Source of the DNA: Helicobacteraceae bacterium
GTDB lineage: Bacteria; Campylobacterota; Campylobacteria; Campylobacterales; SZUA-545
Length of the DNA stretch: 5,670 bases
Direction of reading: 5' to 3'
NCBI GenBank assembly: GCA_031282285.1
Contig: JAITEA010000130.1
Location: forward strand, 1-5,670
Each line of letters opens with the position of its first letter. Position 1 is the stretch's first letter. The position numbers were made by a program, and so were the translations under genes. The notes under the pieces were generated by a model that searched no databases, had not been told where the DNA came from, and saw nothing but the letters and a program-made list of their open reading frames with translations. Shown one piece after another: positions 3,766-5,670 of this stretch.

Positions 3766-5670
3766 TCACCCCGCGCTTTTGTATGTGTCGTTTGCCGTCT
3801 CAAAAGAGACTACCATAAACTTTTTCTCGATCGCGCCTCTTATCTTGCCAAGCGTCGCCATAGGAAACTCCGCCGTTACGCCGCACCAAGTGAGCGAACT
3901 CTCCGCGCCCGCGCCAAGCGATAGCGTCGTGATATTCACCTCGCGCTTGAAAAGATACTCCAAAAACGACAGCAGCTCGCCCTTTTTGTTCTGGAGATTG
4001 ACCACCAGCTTAAACAGTCCGACTTTGTCGCCGATCCAGTTTGCCTTGATCGCGTCGGCGCCGTCTTTAAGCGCTTTGTAAGCGTATTCGCACAGCTTGT
4101 GGTGAATGGTGGCGCGCCCCTTTTTGCCGTAGAACATCACGATCGCGTCGCCGTATCGCGGCTGGCAGCAGTGCTCGAAGTCGATCGCGCTCACCACCTT
4201 CGGCGAGTATATCTCTATGTTCTCTATGCGGTAGCGTTTCGGCGCGGCGGCGCTAAGCCCAAAGAGCGATTTTTTGCGTTTGTCCTTGTGGTATCTGCCT
4301 ACGATCTCCTCCAAAAGCTTATTGTCGCGGGAGGCTTTGTAGATCGCCTCCTCGTAGCCGCGCAGTTTAAGCCAGCTTTCCAGCGCCAGCTTGTCTTCGT
4401 CGAGGCAGAAGCGCAGGATCGACAGCGCGCTGAGGCGATCGATCTCGCGGCTTCGGTGGTTGCACGCGTGGCGCAAGATATTTTTCGCCCGCGAGGTTTT
4501 CAGCGCCTCGATCCAGCTGCAGCGCGGCATAATCTCTTCCCCCGCGTCGATCTGAACGAGATCGCCCGTTCTAAGCTCGGTCAGAAGCGGCTGTTTGACG
4601 CGGTTGATATGCGCAGAAACCGCCCGAAGCCCCAGATCGCTATGTACGATAAAGGCAAAATCCAGAGCCGTAGCGCCCCGCGGCAGCGTGAAGGTGTCGC
4701 CCCGCGGCGAATAGACGACGATCTCGTCGCTGAACAGATCGTTTTTGGCGAGTTCGTAAAAATCCAGCGGATTTTCGCCGCTGTATTGCATAGACTCAAG
4801 CCAGCCGAGCTTTGGCGAGAGCGCGCCCGCCTTGTACTTCCAGTGCGCGGCGATGCCGTATTCGGCGGTTTTGTGCATATCGTAGGTGCGAATCTGTACC
4901 TCGTAAATGCCGCTTGCGTGGAATAGCGTCGTATGAAGCGTCTGATAGCCGTTCTCTTTTGGCAGCGCGATATACTCCTTGAAGCGTGCGATCAGCGGGC
5001 GGTAGCGCGTATGCAGCAGCCCCAGAACCTTGTAGCACTCCTCGGGCGTCCGCACCAAAATCCTAGCCGCCATCAAGTCCAACACTTCGTCGATCGTGAT
5101 GCCTTTGCGCTGCATTTTGGTATAGGTCGAGTAGTAGCGCTTGATTCGCGCCGCGATCTCAAACCCGTCTTCGGCGAACCCGTTTTGTAGCATCAGATTC
5201 TTAACTTCCGATATAAACGAGTTTAAGCCAAGTCTCAGCGAATGTCCGCGCGCGAGTATAAAGGCGTCTATATCCTTGTATTCCTTTGGAAAGATATAGT
5301 AAAAACTCTTATCCTCCAGCAGATTTTTGATCAGCCCGATGCCAAGCCTGTGCGCGATCGGCGCATAGACCACCAGCGTCTCTTCGGCTATGCGGCGGCG
5401 TTTATCCTCCGGCAACGCCTCGATGGTGAGCATATTGTGAGCGCGATCGCACAGCTTGATCACCAGCACGCGCACATCCTTGATCGAGGCGACAAGCATC
5501 TTTCTGAAGGTCAGCGCCGACTCGATCAGCTTTTCGTCTTTGCGATCGGAAGGCAGCAGATTCTCTTCTCTTATGCGGTCGATCTTGGTCAGCCCATCCA
5601 CCAGATTCGCCGCGTCGGTTCCGAAATCGGCTTCGATCGCCTTGTAGTCGTACGCGGTGTCCTCGATTGT
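3766..5670 (-). CDS. spoT: Bifunctional (p)ppGpp synthetase/hydrolase, RelA/SpoT (5' end missing)
   Basis: Long RSH protein controlling the stringent response: the HD domain hydrolyses (p)ppGpp and the synthetase domain transfers pyrophosphate from ATP to GTP/GDP. 634 residues are visible; the frame stays open to the right edge, so the GTG at 5601 is not the start. The first visible residues, TIEDT, would directly follow the HD dyad, so about 100 or more residues are missing compared with family members of 730-780. Using visible numbering, the HD-domain signature KLCDRAHNM (72-80) keeps the expected D75 and N79. The synthetase shows RIKRYYSTYTKM (175-186), DLMAARI (198-204), RFKEYIALPKENGYQTLHT (229-247) and EVQIRTYDMH from 257. 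TGS is at about 317-375, the Cys-containing domain has CCQPRYGDAI (C501, C502) with IHHKLC, and ACT is near the C-terminus. The basic RxK motif indicates a bifunctional enzyme; Campylobacterota usually have only this one RSH. Its stop lies 2 nt ahead of the tyrS ATG. Confidence 0.95.
   Translation of the reverse strand, partial: TIEDTAYDYKAIEADFGTDAANLVDGLTKIDRIREENLLPSDRKDEKLIESALTFRKMLVASIKDVRVLVIKLCDRAHNMLTIEALPEDKRRRIAEETLVVYAPIAHRLGIGLIKNLLEDKSFYYIFPKEYKDIDAFILARGHSLRLGLNSFISEVKNLMLQNGFAEDGFEIAARIKRYYSTYTKMQRKGITIDEVLDLMAARILVRTPEECYKVLGLLHTRYRPLIARFKEYIALPKENGYQTLHTTLFHASGIYEVQIRTYDMHKTAEYGIAAHWKYKAGALSPKLGWLESMQYSGENPLDFYELAKNDLFSDEIVVYSPRGDTFTLPRGATALDFAFIVHSDLGLRAVSAHINRVKQPLLTELRTGDLVQIDAGEEIMPRCSWIEALKTSRAKNILRHACNHRSREIDRLSALSILRFCLDEDKLALESWLKLRGYEEAIYKASRDNKLLEEIVGRYHKDKRKKSLFGLSAAAPKRYRIENIEIYSPKVVSAIDFEHCCQPRYGDAIVMFYGKKGRATIHHKLCEYAYKALKDGADAIKANWIGDKVGLFKLVVNLQNKKGELLSFLEYLFKREVNITTLSLGAGAESSLTWCGVTAEFPMATLGKIRGAIEKKFMVVSFETANDTYKSAG

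Noticed and set aside
4099..4926. 275-codon plus-strand ORF antisense to spoT
   Set aside because: It lies wholly opposite well-conserved SpoT domains; long antisense frames are expected from the codon bias, and the translation shows no recognisable domain.
3766..5601. GTG at 5601 as the true start of SpoT
   Set aside because: The frame stays open to the window edge and the upstream residues (TIEDTAYDYKAIEADFG) match the conserved HD-domain sequence, so the gene is cut by the window.

Overview
The window reads as a conserved housekeeping operon of the Campylobacterota (Epsilonproteobacteria), followed by a short, heavily structured intergenic repeat region. Four genes lie on the minus strand in the order spoT (5' end off the right edge), tyrS, a nitronate monooxygenase-family flavoprotein gene, and a periplasmic N-acetylmuramoyl-L-alanine amidase gene. 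From memory, this order matches the Helicobacter/Campylobacter spoT-tyrS-NMO-amiA neighbourhood, and the proteins read like members of those families. Base composition is close to balanced, richer in G+C than is usual for Campylobacter or Helicobacter. This suggests a divergent, higher-GC member of the phylum; I cannot name the genus.

Layout: positions 1-423 carry no convincing gene. They hold a branched palindrome (34-101), two copies of a GC-rich hairpin repeat (120-181 and 255-315), a G10 run (233-242), a terminator-like hairpin for leftward transcription (251-270), and a -10-like palindrome (327-334) with a very speculative 19-codon ORF (368-427). Positions 424-5670 are essentially all coding. 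Adjacent genes either overlap (amidase/NMO by 17 nt), abut (NMO/tyrS), or are separated by at most 2 nt (tyrS/spoT, depending on the start used). This implies one leftward transcript with translational coupling.

The genes do not form one pathway. SpoT sets (p)ppGpp levels, TyrRS charges tRNA-Tyr, the flavoenzyme probably oxidises nitronates or a related substrate, and the amidase splits septal peptidoglycan. The link is shared expression of growth-related functions.

I do not see a new multi-gene system. The most unusual signals are (i) the structured repeat cluster, rich in the mini-hairpin heptamer GCGAAGC and in G/C homopolymers; (ii) a strong excess of the palindrome CGATCG, including the cyanobacterial HIP1 octamer GCGATCGC, confined to the coding part; and (iii) a four-cysteine cluster near the C-terminus of the flavoenzyme.
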